Assembly: GCA_005408345.1 (NCBI GenBank)
Contig: SEMN01000497.1
Span: forward strand, 299,001 to 363,000
DNA length: 64,000 nucleotides
Direction of reading: 5' to 3'
From: Macquaria australasica
Taxonomy: Eukaryota > Chordata > Actinopteri > Centrarchiformes > Percichthyidae
The stretch's first letter is position 1; every line of letters starts with the position of its first letter. A program made the position numbers and the translations under genes. Of this stretch, positions 28,568 through 39,803 are shown one piece after another. The notes under the pieces were generated by a model. It was not told the origin of the DNA and searched no databases. It saw only the letters and a list, made by a program, of their open reading frames with translations.

Positions 28568-30377
28568 TTTGGCTTCCTCATCTATTGTTTAATTAAGCCA
28601 TGTATCCTTAGTTGAGCCTGACCTCTGACCTCTTGCTTCAGCACTTTTAACTTCACCAGTTTCCTGCTGCCAAAGAGTTCTGAAATGAGAAAAAACTTTG
28701 GCGATCAAGCAAATGTCAAACAGAAACAGAAATCAGATTTTGTATAATTGTAGCCACCAGCTCCTGATGTTATATGACCGTTACCTGCAGTGGATCCCTC
28801 ACTGGTTTGCTCTGATTTGAAGGAACAAGCCTCTCCCACTGACTCCACAGCTATCATCATCCCTCTCTCTAATACTTCCCAGAAGCTTGTGTTTGTTTCA
28901 CCACAGCCAGAGTGTAGCTTATAGGGAATTACATGATACACAAGGATCAGTTAGTGTGGGGATTTTACTTATTGAGATGATTGTGAGTGTGTATGTGCAT
29001 GTGTGCAAGGGTATGTGTTTGCATGCTTGTATATCGAGTAAGTACAAGCCACATTTTGTTTGTTTGCGAAGAGACTACAAAATTACAGGAAATCCTGTTA
29101 TGATCTTCACATCTTAAACAATATTAAAGAAATAATATCCACTATGTAATTCAAAATATAAGTTCAAGGACCAACATTCATATATAGTACAGGTTCATGG
29201 TATCACGTTTATTTGGCAGTATCACTTTTGTTTATTTTTAAGAATTAGTCTTATTGATTATTTATTTATTTTATTGTTTATTTTAGCAGGGACAATGCAC
29301 AATACATATACTGTACTAGATATAGCTAAAAGCTCATTTTCATCTGTAGTCCCTAAGGATGTGCAGATTCCTTTTCTTATTATCCTATTTAACACTATGT
29401 AAAGGTAAGCAATACAACAAACAAAACCTGAGGAAAAAAGACACCTGCAAATGGTAATTTCATGTAAATATAATGTGTTTGAAACTTTAACAATTCTGTT
29501 GAAAAAGATTTTTAAAAAATAGAACAGAACTTCTGTGGCTAAAATAGCCTCTACTAGATTTCCAATAATTGTGAATTTAACACAATAGCTGAAGGTTCAC
29601 ATTATCCTGCATCAAAAACATCTCACATGTGCACATTATTAACAATGGAAGTCCATGTTGGTCTAAGTGTGCTGAATTGTATATCAACATATCATTGTCA
29701 AAAGATGATTGGTATCCTCAAAGCTATAGTATTTCTCCATTTTAGACTACACTTCCCACACAGGAAACCTTTTTAATCCCTCTGGTGAACTGTATTTTGC
29801 GGATTCACAATGCAGCAAGTTATACTATGACCACATGCGTGTAAGCATTGATGTTTTGTACATCCATGTAGACCCAGACAGTTGTACAGAGGAACTCTGT
29901 TCTCTTCCTCTTGGCTTAACACACGCACTAACTAAGATCCTACTTCCTCCTCCAGTTGCACTCTTGAGATGGAACACTGCATTCAGTTTTTTGGGCCTTC
30001 ACTTGAACAGGGACATAACACTTATTTCAACAGGGAGTTTCTAAGGATTTCTCTTTGCATGCAAAGTTTGTATACAGTGCTGTAGGGCCGGTTGTGACAG
30101 GTTAGGTGTAACTGCCAGAACATTACTGAGATTCATTACTTGGCAGTTGGCAAGGAGTAGAAAAATACAGTAGAGGAGAAATAGTAAAAGCTGAATGATG
30201 TTCATAACTTGAATAAACTTGCACTCAAACTGTGGACACTGATCATTAAAAGTATAACGGAATATACACACCACTAAGTGTATTGTTGTATAGAGTCCGA
30301 ACAAAGGAGAAGCGTAGGGCTTTTATGTGACCTTACAGGGTTCAAGCTCTATAACATGAATTACATATGCAAATGTG

Positions 30378-30421
<44 letters not shown>

Positions 30422-30878
30422 CTCTCTTGAGTAACAACTAACTCATGCGAAACAGTGTACTAGTATCTCTATCTCACTTTTCCCCAACAGAGTACTTTAC
30501 TTTTCTCTCACTGTAGTTTCATGACTGATGATGTGACAATGAGGAGGGGGTGGGGGTGGGGGGTGAGGCTGACTTTAAATGTTTAATATTCGTCAGCATG
30601 CATGCAACCTTCCATCACGCCATCTGTATGACACTTGTTCTGTACAGGGAGGGGAAAGGGAGAGAATGACAAAGAAAGAGACAGACACACAGAGAGAGAA
30701 AGAGAGAGAGGTGGAGAGACAAAACCTAGAGGTGAGAAAAGAGAAGTTAGTTTGGGAAAGGGGTGAAAACAATGAAAAGAGCACATCCAATCAAGAGAGA
30801 GGAGTGACCGCTTAGGGCAACTGTAATGTAAGCAGGTGTTTGATGCTTGTTGACAGCTGTATCTGTGAGGGGAAGAGA

Positions 30879-30881
<3 letters not shown>

Positions 30882-30953
<72 letters not shown>
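30882..30953. repeat. (GT)n microsatellite
   Basis: About 36 perfect GT units. Confidence 0.95.
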
Positions 30954-30954
<1 letters not shown>

Positions 30955-31400
30955 AAACCAAGACCTATAATCCTATACCATGCAAGGTTGCGTGACCGTT
31001 CATACTCCACTCTTTGCTGCTCTGCACACCATTTGCCCTAATTGGTCGCACCCATTCTGTGTCTTTCTCACACACACACTAATACACACATTCATATCGG
31101 CAGATGCACCAATGCATACATAGGCACAACAATGTCCACATTTCCTCTCATCGTATCCCCCGGTGGCAATGAGGAGAATCCTTGCCACAGACACGCACGT
31201 ACATACAAATATGCATGCACATTATCATGCACATACAGTGTACACACACCCCACTAAGCATATGGAAGACAGTCACGCAATCCCCCGCCCATAACCCCCA
31301 CATTCTTGCCGCTTCTTGTTTCTTGACTACAATTAGCTAATGGACAATAAACACCACCTTGCCTTATTGCTTACTTTCTTTAGTGTCAATGCCTCTAAAA

Positions 31401-32135
31401 CAGTGGTTTCCAACCTTTTTTGTCTGATCCCAAGAACCCCTTCAAACCACCCGTCATGTTCAAAATATTACTTTGAAATGGTTTTAAACTGGATGTTATT
31501 TAAGACTATTGATGATATAAAAGTGGATTGTTACAACTGTCAATTTTTAGGTCAGTTTGGTCTCATTCGTACCACCACCACCACTTGAAAGATGGACGTT
31601 TCAACCATTTACCCAGCTCTATTTATTCCAGCAGTTATTCATAACAAGCTATTTCAACCATTTCTCTAGAACTTTTAGTTCTTTCACCATTTTTCCAACA
31701 CTATTTCAACTGTTTATCCTACTTTTAGCTAATTATTTCAACTGTTTATCCTACTTTAAGCTAACTAGTTCAACTGTTTATCCATAACTTTTAACTATTT
31801 CAACCATTTATCCGTTACTTTTAGCTAACTTTGTCCACTATACAGTACATTTATCTAACTATTTGAACTGTTTATTCATTACTTTTAGCTAACTGTTTGG
31901 GCTTCTCTCCTATCTTGCTAACTACTTTTCAAGCACTCTCAATCGCTACATGTTCAGGTGTTACAGCTGACTTCAATATGTGGATATTGAATATTATTAT
32001 ATTGATTAAAAGTGTGGATAATAAGTATTATAAGAACTGCAATTTCAATTTTATCACATAACATGAGCTACTCCGCAGTCTTTCTTACCTCTGGATACCT
32101 CCTGGGGTAAAAGTAGCCCTGGTTGAGAATGACTG
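31401..32135. mobile_element. hAT-like non-autonomous element with internal tandem repeat
   Basis: The ends are CAGTGGTTTCCAACC and, inverted, CAGTCATTCTCAACC. The flanking 8-mers are ctctaaaa (31393-31400) and ctttaaaa (32136-32143), fitting the hAT 8-bp duplication with one mismatch. The interior (about 31595-31900) holds imperfect units of about 30-35 bases built on actatttcaactgtttatcc / acttttagcta. A second copy lies inverted at about 44430-44870. No transposase coding was seen. Confidence 0.65.
31595..31900. repeat. imperfect tandem repeat, unit about 30-35 bases
   Basis: Eight or so variants of a unit containing tttcaactgtttatcc and cttttagctaact. The array lies inside the 31401-32135 element. 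Confidence 0.75.
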
Positions 32136-34099
32136 CTTTAAAAAATCATAGGAAACAACATTCACAGCTATTTTTCAGTCCTACGGATTTAAAAATAAAC
32201 TGCTGAATGTGATGGTATTCAGTGGGATGCAGTGTTAAAATCAAATGGTTTATATGTGCCCTGGGGCGACTAGCCAGTCGAAAGGTTACTGAGTGCAACC
32301 TGGTGATTCATAAACTAGATATGCAGGCCGCAGCTGACCGTGAGTCATACACACATGCACGCACATACCCAACACACAAGCAAGCAAGCTCTTTCACTCG
32401 CACAGATACACAAAGTGCTTTACAAAAATGTCCCAGGAAAGCCACTAATTCAACCCTAACTACTGTGTATCTCAAGATCTTTGCAAACATGCATCCACAC
32501 GTTATTATTATTATCATGCACTCCCACAATCAATCCCGTGGAGAAGTGCCAGCAAACATGCTCAGAACCTACAGGACTTAAAGTGAATGCTCTAATAATT
32601 TCCATGTGAGATTAGGGGGAGAGTACAGTGAGATTAGGGAGCTACTGCCAGCACTGTTTGTATTGGAGTTGTGTTCATGCTCCAGTTGACTGATTAATCT
32701 GTGAGGGTTACACGAGGATAGATGTCTCTTCTGCTGGAGAATGCTTCCACCTACTGGTCTCAGCTGTCAAGAGTCAAGTATTTTAAAATCACATCTCATG
32801 GCATGAACTTTGAAACCATGGCTCAAATCGACATAGAAAAATACTTACTTGATCTGGACGGTAGATAATATCCTGCTCTGTAATCACAATCTAGTTTAAG
32901 TATTCAGTATGCATTAGTTCCACACTGTCGCCAAATACATAATATTTATTAGAGTAGCTCTCCACCTACATGCCAATGACATTCTCAGGAATGCTCATTG
33001 TATTCACTATTGGACCAGAGTGATGAGTTACAAAAGTATAAAAACAGAAAACACGTTAATCCAAACTTAACCCTAACCCACAAGCATTCCTTTGCCTAAT
33101 TTCCAACAATCTTTTCATACATTTGTTACATTTTTGACAAACTGAAGGGCAACAAGACAGTCAAATCCACAAGCTATTTAATGATTTTACTTATTGGACT
33201 CCTGTATGATCATATTGACAAACTAACACTGAATATCTTGGATAAAATGTTGAATTATCTTTCCTATTATAAATACAGCAAGATTTTGCCATTGGTGCCA
33301 GTACCTCGAGTCACACCAAAGAGCATCTCTTTGTGTCACTGAGTGTTGAATTCAACTGACATTTCTTCACAGCGATTCATCAAGATAATATGATTAATCT
33401 GTCAGAGCAATAAGCATAATACTTTACAGTATTTTTCTCCAAACTAAGAACACATTCCTACTTCATTGGACTAACGTGCAGGCCAGGCTCTATTCATACC
33501 GTTCAGGTCACAAACATGTCATGATTTAATTTAGATTATTTCCCTGGACTTTGTAATGTCAAATCTGAAACGTGTAAAGACACTAGCTTTACACGATATG
33601 TCTATTTCTCTCTCTGGAACGAGAAAGTGCTTCCCATCCTCAAGATGTTTCTGACAATGCCAACCAAAAACCCTAAAGGGTGTGTTAAATAGTTTGGTCT
33701 AGAGCTGTTTAACATCGTGGTTGTTAAAACTGTAGGGGGCCTGTGTGAGATCTATGATCCACAGCAGGTATTTTGCCCTTGACAGAAAATGGACAAATGG
33801 AAAACATCTGCGTGGCGTGGTCACAGGTGGAACAGACTTCAAAGTTTGAACCATAGACCCCAAAGAAAGCAGTGCAACAGCAGTTTTCTGCCCTATATGA
33901 GTCACTGAGGACTGAAGGGTTTTGGCCTGCAGTGGAAAGCATATAATCAATGGGTTTAACTCAGAATGACTGAAGATCCAACTGTGGCTTTGTCACTCAG
34001 AAAATGGCACTGTATGAATCTGCTTTGTGCAAAAATGATTTAGGCTACGTGAGAATGTAATTAAGTACCGGCGAGACTGAGATTTAACAAAATACACAC

Positions 34100-34105
34100 T
34101 TTATT
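34100..34105 (-). terminator. pigm polyadenylation signal
   Basis: AATAAA on the minus strand, about 44 nt after the pigm stop codon, which implies a very short 3' UTR. Confidence 0.55.
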
Positions 34106-34148
34106 TTTTGACATGCATTCATAGTCCATCATCTTCAGTTAAAAAACG

Positions 34149-37100
34149 TCATTCAACCTTCGGTCTCTGTGGAGTTTGTGCTGGTTTGTAATGGGCTACA
34201 ATCTGAATCAAGATGGAGGAGTTGATGACCAAAAAGAGCAATCCAGCAAGCCAGATCAACAGGAAGGTGTTGTGGCCTTCAAACTCCAGGAAGTAGGCCG
34301 GGCCCAACCAGATACCCTGATAGTGGAGAGAAAATACAATAGTTTCCTCATACAAAAACATTTTAAAACAAGTTCAGTTAGTCTTCTGTTTTAATGTTGT
34401 GAATATACGAATCTTTCCCGGCAAACAAAAGACTACTCAACGGTGACTGGAAGACATCAATGTGATCATTTGAATTACCTGTCCAGCAAACCACAGGAGC
34501 AGCAGCCCCACTCCCTGTTTTAGTGACAGACTCAGGTGAGGGATGACCAGAGGAAGAAGACACAGGTACCACAGGAAGTACTATGACAGGATAACAAGGA
34601 ACATTGTTAAAGGCTATGTGAAGGGTGTGAGCTAAGGCTACATAATATTATTATACACATGATATTTTACACTACATTAATATTCACATTGAGTGTGGCT
34701 GGAGGGGACGCTGGAGGACAAAACCCTTCTGATAGGTGGGTGGCTGATAGCTGTCAGAATTTGGGGGAGGGTACTCAAAAAAAATCTCCCTTTTTCACAA
34801 GTAACACTAAGAGGTAACACTTATGACCCTGTGATATCAAAGCACAAAAATACATATATCTTCTTAATTGGACCCTATTTGACATAATAAGCATCTCCCT
34901 TCTTTTTACAGCTCATCTCAATCCTGAAAGTAATTTGGATGATTGGCAGGTGAAAGCGAAAAAACAGAGGGCTGAAAGATGGGCCTAATATTCTCTTGAA
35001 CACAACTGTAGCTGATAATGCAAGACAATGCATCATCTGATCACTACTTAGTTTGTTGATGCTGATTATTGTACCTGTGAAGTGCAGACTTTGTTGAAAG
35101 AGACAAAGATGGTGGTGTGCAGGAAACAGCAGAAGGCCAGGTCAGAGTGAAAGGCCCATGACGCCACCAACAGCAGGATGAGCTGCGGCAGGAATGCTGC
35201 CAGGCCGAGCCACTGGCTCCACCTGCTGTCTGCACCAACATATGACAAAAGCATTTTGATCAGGCTTAGAAAGCTGCATCACCTCCTGTCAGTTTACACT
35301 CGCTATTAACACACAAGGAAATAATTATAAATAATAAACTTACTTTCAATTTTATAACTTGATTTAATAAACAAGCACTTTATCGCTGCTGAGCAGAAGC
35401 AATGTACCTCTGCACATGAGCTACAACTGTATGCTGGTCTTTGTCCTGTAGTTCTGTCTGCAGCGAGGTGTCACACTAGGAGGCTACAAATGGCTGGGTG
35501 GGTGAATACCTGCGGTGAGGTAGAGCATATAGAAGTATGGAGAGAAGTTGTGTCTGATGTCCCTTCTGGTCAGATGGTACAAGTAGGTCTCATGAAGGAA
35601 CTCCCAATCGTACCTGACAATACAGGAGAGGAGTCCCATGATTTGAGCATTTCCATTCAAAGTTATTAAAAGTTAGCATATTCCATCAGGTAAGGGATGA
35701 TGTGGAGAGGCTGATATTAAGTCAAATCAAAACACAAAACTAGCTGGATAGGGTTACACACTAACTGCAATATTTAATACTTGCTATGCAGAAATCACAG
35801 GCAATGAAAACCTTTTCAAAATGTGTTTGTGTGTAATATCTTTGTTCGCCTCACATGTAATAAAAGAGTGCTGTGAGCGTACAGAAGACTCCTCCGGCCA
35901 CTCCTGCAAAGAGGAACAGCTCTCGGTTGAGGAAGCTTCCCATAAACCCAATGAGCTTCTTCCACCTCCACTTCCATCCCTTTCTGTCTTCCTCAGATCT
36001 GGTCTCTAGTGTGCGCAGGGTCAGGGCAATGGGCAGAGCATATGTAATGGGGTAGATCTTCATATGGACTGACAGACCATAGAGAATGGCTGCCCACATC
36101 AAACGCCTGGCTAGATGAAAAAGGTGAGAAATATTAGCAGTGTATCTACATTACATTGCAAAATTAGCAATACAGACATTATTTTACAGAGCTAAAATGT
36201 CACAATATTGGCACACCCAGACCCTTACCTTCCATACAGAGTAATGTCCCCAGCACCAGAGCTGCCAGGATTGACTCAGCATTCCCTCGGCTGGATACTC
36301 CCATGGGAAGTGGGTTCAGGAGCCACAAAGAACAAACACGACATGCAGTCTGGACATAAATCCCCCCCCCCCAAAAAACACAACTTTATCCGCACTCTCC
36401 ATTCCCAAGAAGCTTCTAAACTCTGTTGTTCTACAGGACAAAATGAATGAGGTATTTGCAGATATAGTCGGCAATTATTAATACACTACATAACAAAGTA
36501 TATCTGGTCAACATGGATCAGATTGATAAAAAAAAAAAACATACCTCAGAGCCCAGACCTCTCACGCGGAGGATTCTGTGGATGAGCAGTCCTGACAGCA
36601 CATCACACACAATGAAGAGGATCTTGCCGAATAAAATGCTGAGATAGATGTTAGGGGTGAGCAGCCAGGCTAGGAGAGGGGTGTAGCGGTAGGTTGATCT
36701 GTTGTACGGGGACTCACCCTGTTCAGAAATGTTCCCACATTGAAATGACGTAATACAGCCCAGAAGTATTAGCATAAAGTATCAAAAGTAAAAGCACTCA
36801 TTATGCAGAGTCATATTATTGGATCCTTATTACTGATGCATTAGCATGCAATAAGCAGTATTTAAATGCTGTAGTTGGTCAAAGTGGAGCTAATTGTAAC
36901 AGCATCACATAATGTTGGGGAGTTTAACCTGTAACAATGCGTCATATTTTATAAACTGATCATATGTAAGATCTTAATCTGAAAGGCAACTGATAACTAT
37001 AGTTACCTCTGAAATACAGTTTTGAGTTTTTTAACGTGTTGAAATTTTGTTTGATGTGTTGAAAAGTAGTGATAGCACAGCATAACGTTAGCATTAACTT

Positions 37101-37383
37101 CAAGGTAAAAGTAACTTAAGTAACGTTATAGTACTTTCCGCCGCTGTCCACTAGTATTAGCAGACAAACTGAGACCCCTGACAGCTTTGTTTGGCTACTT
37201 TACTCCAGTCACAGGCGTTTTAATGACTGCTGGTACCTCAGTAATGAATCTCGCAGCGTCTGTGAACACATGGTAGTCAATATCAGTGTACTTCACCACC
37301 ATAGTCCTGTCCTGGTAGTCTCCATAAGCGACCAAGGCCAGTCGTATAGCGAAAGAAGCCGTGAAAAGGACGCGCTTCTCCAT
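34149..37383 (-). CDS. pigm: GPI mannosyltransferase 1 (PIG-M), complete, eight exons
   Basis: Catalytic subunit of the ER enzyme that adds the first alpha-1,4 mannose to GlcN-PI during GPI-anchor synthesis, using dolichol-phosphate mannose. Exons in transcript order: 37383-37237, 36718-36545, 36349-36229, 36110-35855, 35613-35510, 35229-35075, 34580-34479, 34316-34149. They give 1227 nt and 408 aa, close to the usual length. The first exon carries the luminal DXD motif as YTDIDYHVFTDAARF (Asp34/Asp36). Later landmarks are YRYTPLLAWLLTPNIYLS, WLLNPLPMGVSSRGNA, VHMKIYPITYALP, YHLTRRDIRHNFSPYF, FNKVCTSQYFLWYLCLLP and GPAYFLEFEGHNTFLLIWL. Many hydrophobic spans fit a polytopic membrane enzyme. 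It lies alone between ahrr and the serpin array. Exon 4 uses acceptor ctag (after 36111) rather than the nearby ccag, because only the former keeps the frame. Confidence 0.96.
36765..37015. repeat. dispersed teleost repeat in pigm intron 1
   Basis: Includes agtatcaaaagtaaaagcac, gtggagctaattgtaac, cattttataaactgatcata-like and gataactatagttacc. It shares these blocks with 4990-5135 and with 52438-53165. Confidence 0.6.
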
Positions 37384-37560
37384 CAGCAGGCCGCGCTGCG
37401 AACAAAGTTAGCTCAGTTTGTCGTCTTTGAGCTGGAACACGTTAGCCAAACTGTGCCTTTACCGCACAGACATGTCTGGTAACATTACCGTCATGTTTTG
37501 CTAATAAGCATACTTCAAACACGACAACTAGGAAGTTAAACGGAAGTGCCTTTCCTAACA
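37384..37560 (-). promoter_or_regulatory. pigm promoter / 5' UTR region
   Basis: Sequence upstream of the pigm ATG is TATA-less and locally richer in CpG. It includes CGGAAGTG (37541-37548, plus strand), a typical ETS/GABP site of housekeeping promoters. The transcription start is not determined. Confidence 0.4.
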
Positions 37561-38285
37561 TTTTCTTCTTTCTGGGCTTCTACTCAGGGCACCACCTACT
37601 GTACTGGAGTAAGATAAAGCCCTGACGAACAGTATGTTCATTTTGTGTACTGACAACAAATCACTGCTCTCCCTGTGTTATATTTAATACACCATACATG
37701 TTCCACTGCTCTTGTATGCAGCATATATATCAGACGGTTCTGGCCTCCCCATTGTCCATTAATTCCTGATAATGGACACCTCGTCGGACATTATCCCTTA
37801 CTTATCTGCTATGTAGAATTCAAACCTGTGGCCAAAACAGCAAGCCTGCATTACTTCTTCCCCATATCTACCTGCAATGTGTTCTGCAGGCAGATTCTAC
37901 ACTTACAGGTGCATGTAATTCCTTTACACATATTATTTAGATTAGTATTAAACCTTGATGCTTGAAAAGTGACACATCCCTGGCCTTGGTGGTTCAGTGT
38001 TGTTGCTTTTTAAGAACATGTATCCCACTCTTGCCTGTAGAAATAGAACATTAAAAGTAGTAATAATATTATGTTAAGTAATAAAACTGTTAGTTTACAA
38101 TTAACATTAACAGTAAGTAATACAATGTTAAAGACCTCTCATAGCCAACCATAGTAGTATTAACACTTCCACAATGAATGATCAAACTGTAGGTTATCTG
38201 TCTTATTACATGTGGCTGAACCAGATATGAGAAAATGTCAATAAAGGGAACTTTAAAAAATGTGACATACAATATTTATAGACCA
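37561..38285. other. spacer between pigm and serpin copy A
   Basis: AT-rich sequence. I saw no exon, RNA gene or clear repeat. Confidence 0.5.
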
Positions 38286-38291
38286 CACACT

Positions 38292-38297
38292 TTTATT
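38292..38297 (-). terminator. polyadenylation signal of serpin copy A
   Basis: AATAAA on the minus strand about 0.8 kb after the stop codon. The surrounding sequence (cttttattcca then cataaggatacata) is repeated near 51629 below copy B, so a shared ancestral transcript end is likely. Confidence 0.5.
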
Positions 38298-39089
38298 CCA
38301 TGTCTAAAAGCATAAGGATACATAAATTAACCTGGACTCAATGCCAGTTCAAACCTTCATGTAAGCTCTTGTTCTTTATAGTCTATATTCGTTATATGCA
38401 GAATGGTACAGTTACATCTAACTGCACTTTGCTTGTTTACAAATCACCAAGGACATATCTATCTGATAATGTGATTTCATCACATTATTCTCTTTGGTTA
38501 ACTCAGTATATAAAACAATGAAATTGCATGTTTTGTTGAAAAAGTGCAGAGAGTCTTGCAACACCTTCATATGGTATTAAAGTACAGTTGACGTCCGTGC
38601 TAGCGGTTGAAAAAGGAGGCATAATAGACATTGTGATAAAGGCAAATTCTTTCAAAGGGTGTAAGGTATAAGATAAGATAAACTAGACTTTAATGCTATA
38701 GATAAACTAAGGTAGGGTGTGAGGGTGCAGCAAATAGGGCCATACACGCATTACAGACATAAAGTAAACCAGATCCTAAAGATGAGATTAGGTGCAAAAG
38801 AACAATGCAAGAACCTAATGTTCAGGAAGGCACAGGATACACAGAGAATCACTCATGTAAGAAGTGATGCAGACAAGACGCAGATTAGAAAACCACAGTT
38901 TTTACTCATCATTCTGGTGTTGAAAATATAGGATGTGAACTCAGGGTGTGATTAGCTATGGGAAACTCTAGAGTGGTGATTCTCAACATCTTCCAATAAA
39001 ACCAAATTACATTTTATACTGTTGCAATAGTAGATGTATTGTAACCCCCCTCCAGTTGAGAAACAACTCTGCTCTATACGATGTAGTGC

Positions 39090-39316
39090 TCACTCGGGGG
39101 AGCAGTATCGGCCAGCAAAAAGAACGCTCATGGAGGGGTTATGTCGGATGAAGAAGAGGAAGGGGTGGTCTACGATGAAGGTGGATGGACGCATGGCACA
39201 GCGCAGCATCATGACAGCAGCAGTGGCAGCAGCGGCCTCAGTTCCCTCCTCGTTGACCTCCACGAAAGCCTTGTGGATGACTTTTGACAGGACCAGGTCG
39301 TTGGCAGGAGACATGC
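39090..39316 (-). CDS. serpinb1: copy A reactive-centre-loop exon (P1-P1' Arg-Cys)
   Basis: Terminal exon of 227 nt. The hinge GTEAAAAT is followed by AAVMMLR, then CAMRPSTFIVDH. The loop has the same length as in copy C and is one residue shorter than in copy B. Confidence 0.88.
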
Positions 39317-39760
39317 CTGTCACAGAAGAGAGGGAAAGAGAATATTTAAAATAAATATAATGCCTAATCTACATTACAGGAATGTAGAGCACATCGGATT
39401 TGGGAGAACCTCTGTATGGTCTTATTGCTCCTTTGAACTGACAGGAGGCAGCTCAGGTTTCGGGTGCCTGTTCTTTAAATGATTATGAATATATCTGATA
39501 TGGTCCAGTCACATGTCCTACCAGAGAAGTCACTCATTAACATGTCGAAGGCATCCACCATGCCCATGCTGACCAGGACATTCTTCATGTCATACTTCTC
39601 CTCCATCTTGAAACGAGGCAGCCCCACCTGGACCTCGACTTCATCCATCATGTCTGGACGAGTCCACTCCACAAAGTTCTCATAGGTCAGCTCCTTCTCC
39701 AGCTGGGGGTGGACACAAAATCAATTATTAGTTTGTCTGCGTCTTGTGGATTTCTTTAAG

Positions 39761-39803
<43 letters not shown>

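Larger units (their letters stand above)
26501..34095. other. gene-free interval between ahrr and pigm
   Basis: No convincing exon on either strand. Contains a SINE (28403-28555), CA/GT microsatellites (about 30389-30420 and 30882-30953), a hAT-like element (31401-32135), and otherwise unremarkable AT-rich sequence. Confidence 0.55.

Noticed and set aside
28390..28596. Plus-strand frame of 68 codons
   Set aside because: It runs through the SINE on its antisense strand and has no independent support.
39090..39323. Treating each serpin exon-sized open frame as a separate small gene
   Set aside because: Exon sizes, phases and GT-AG borders join them into three full clade B serpin genes.
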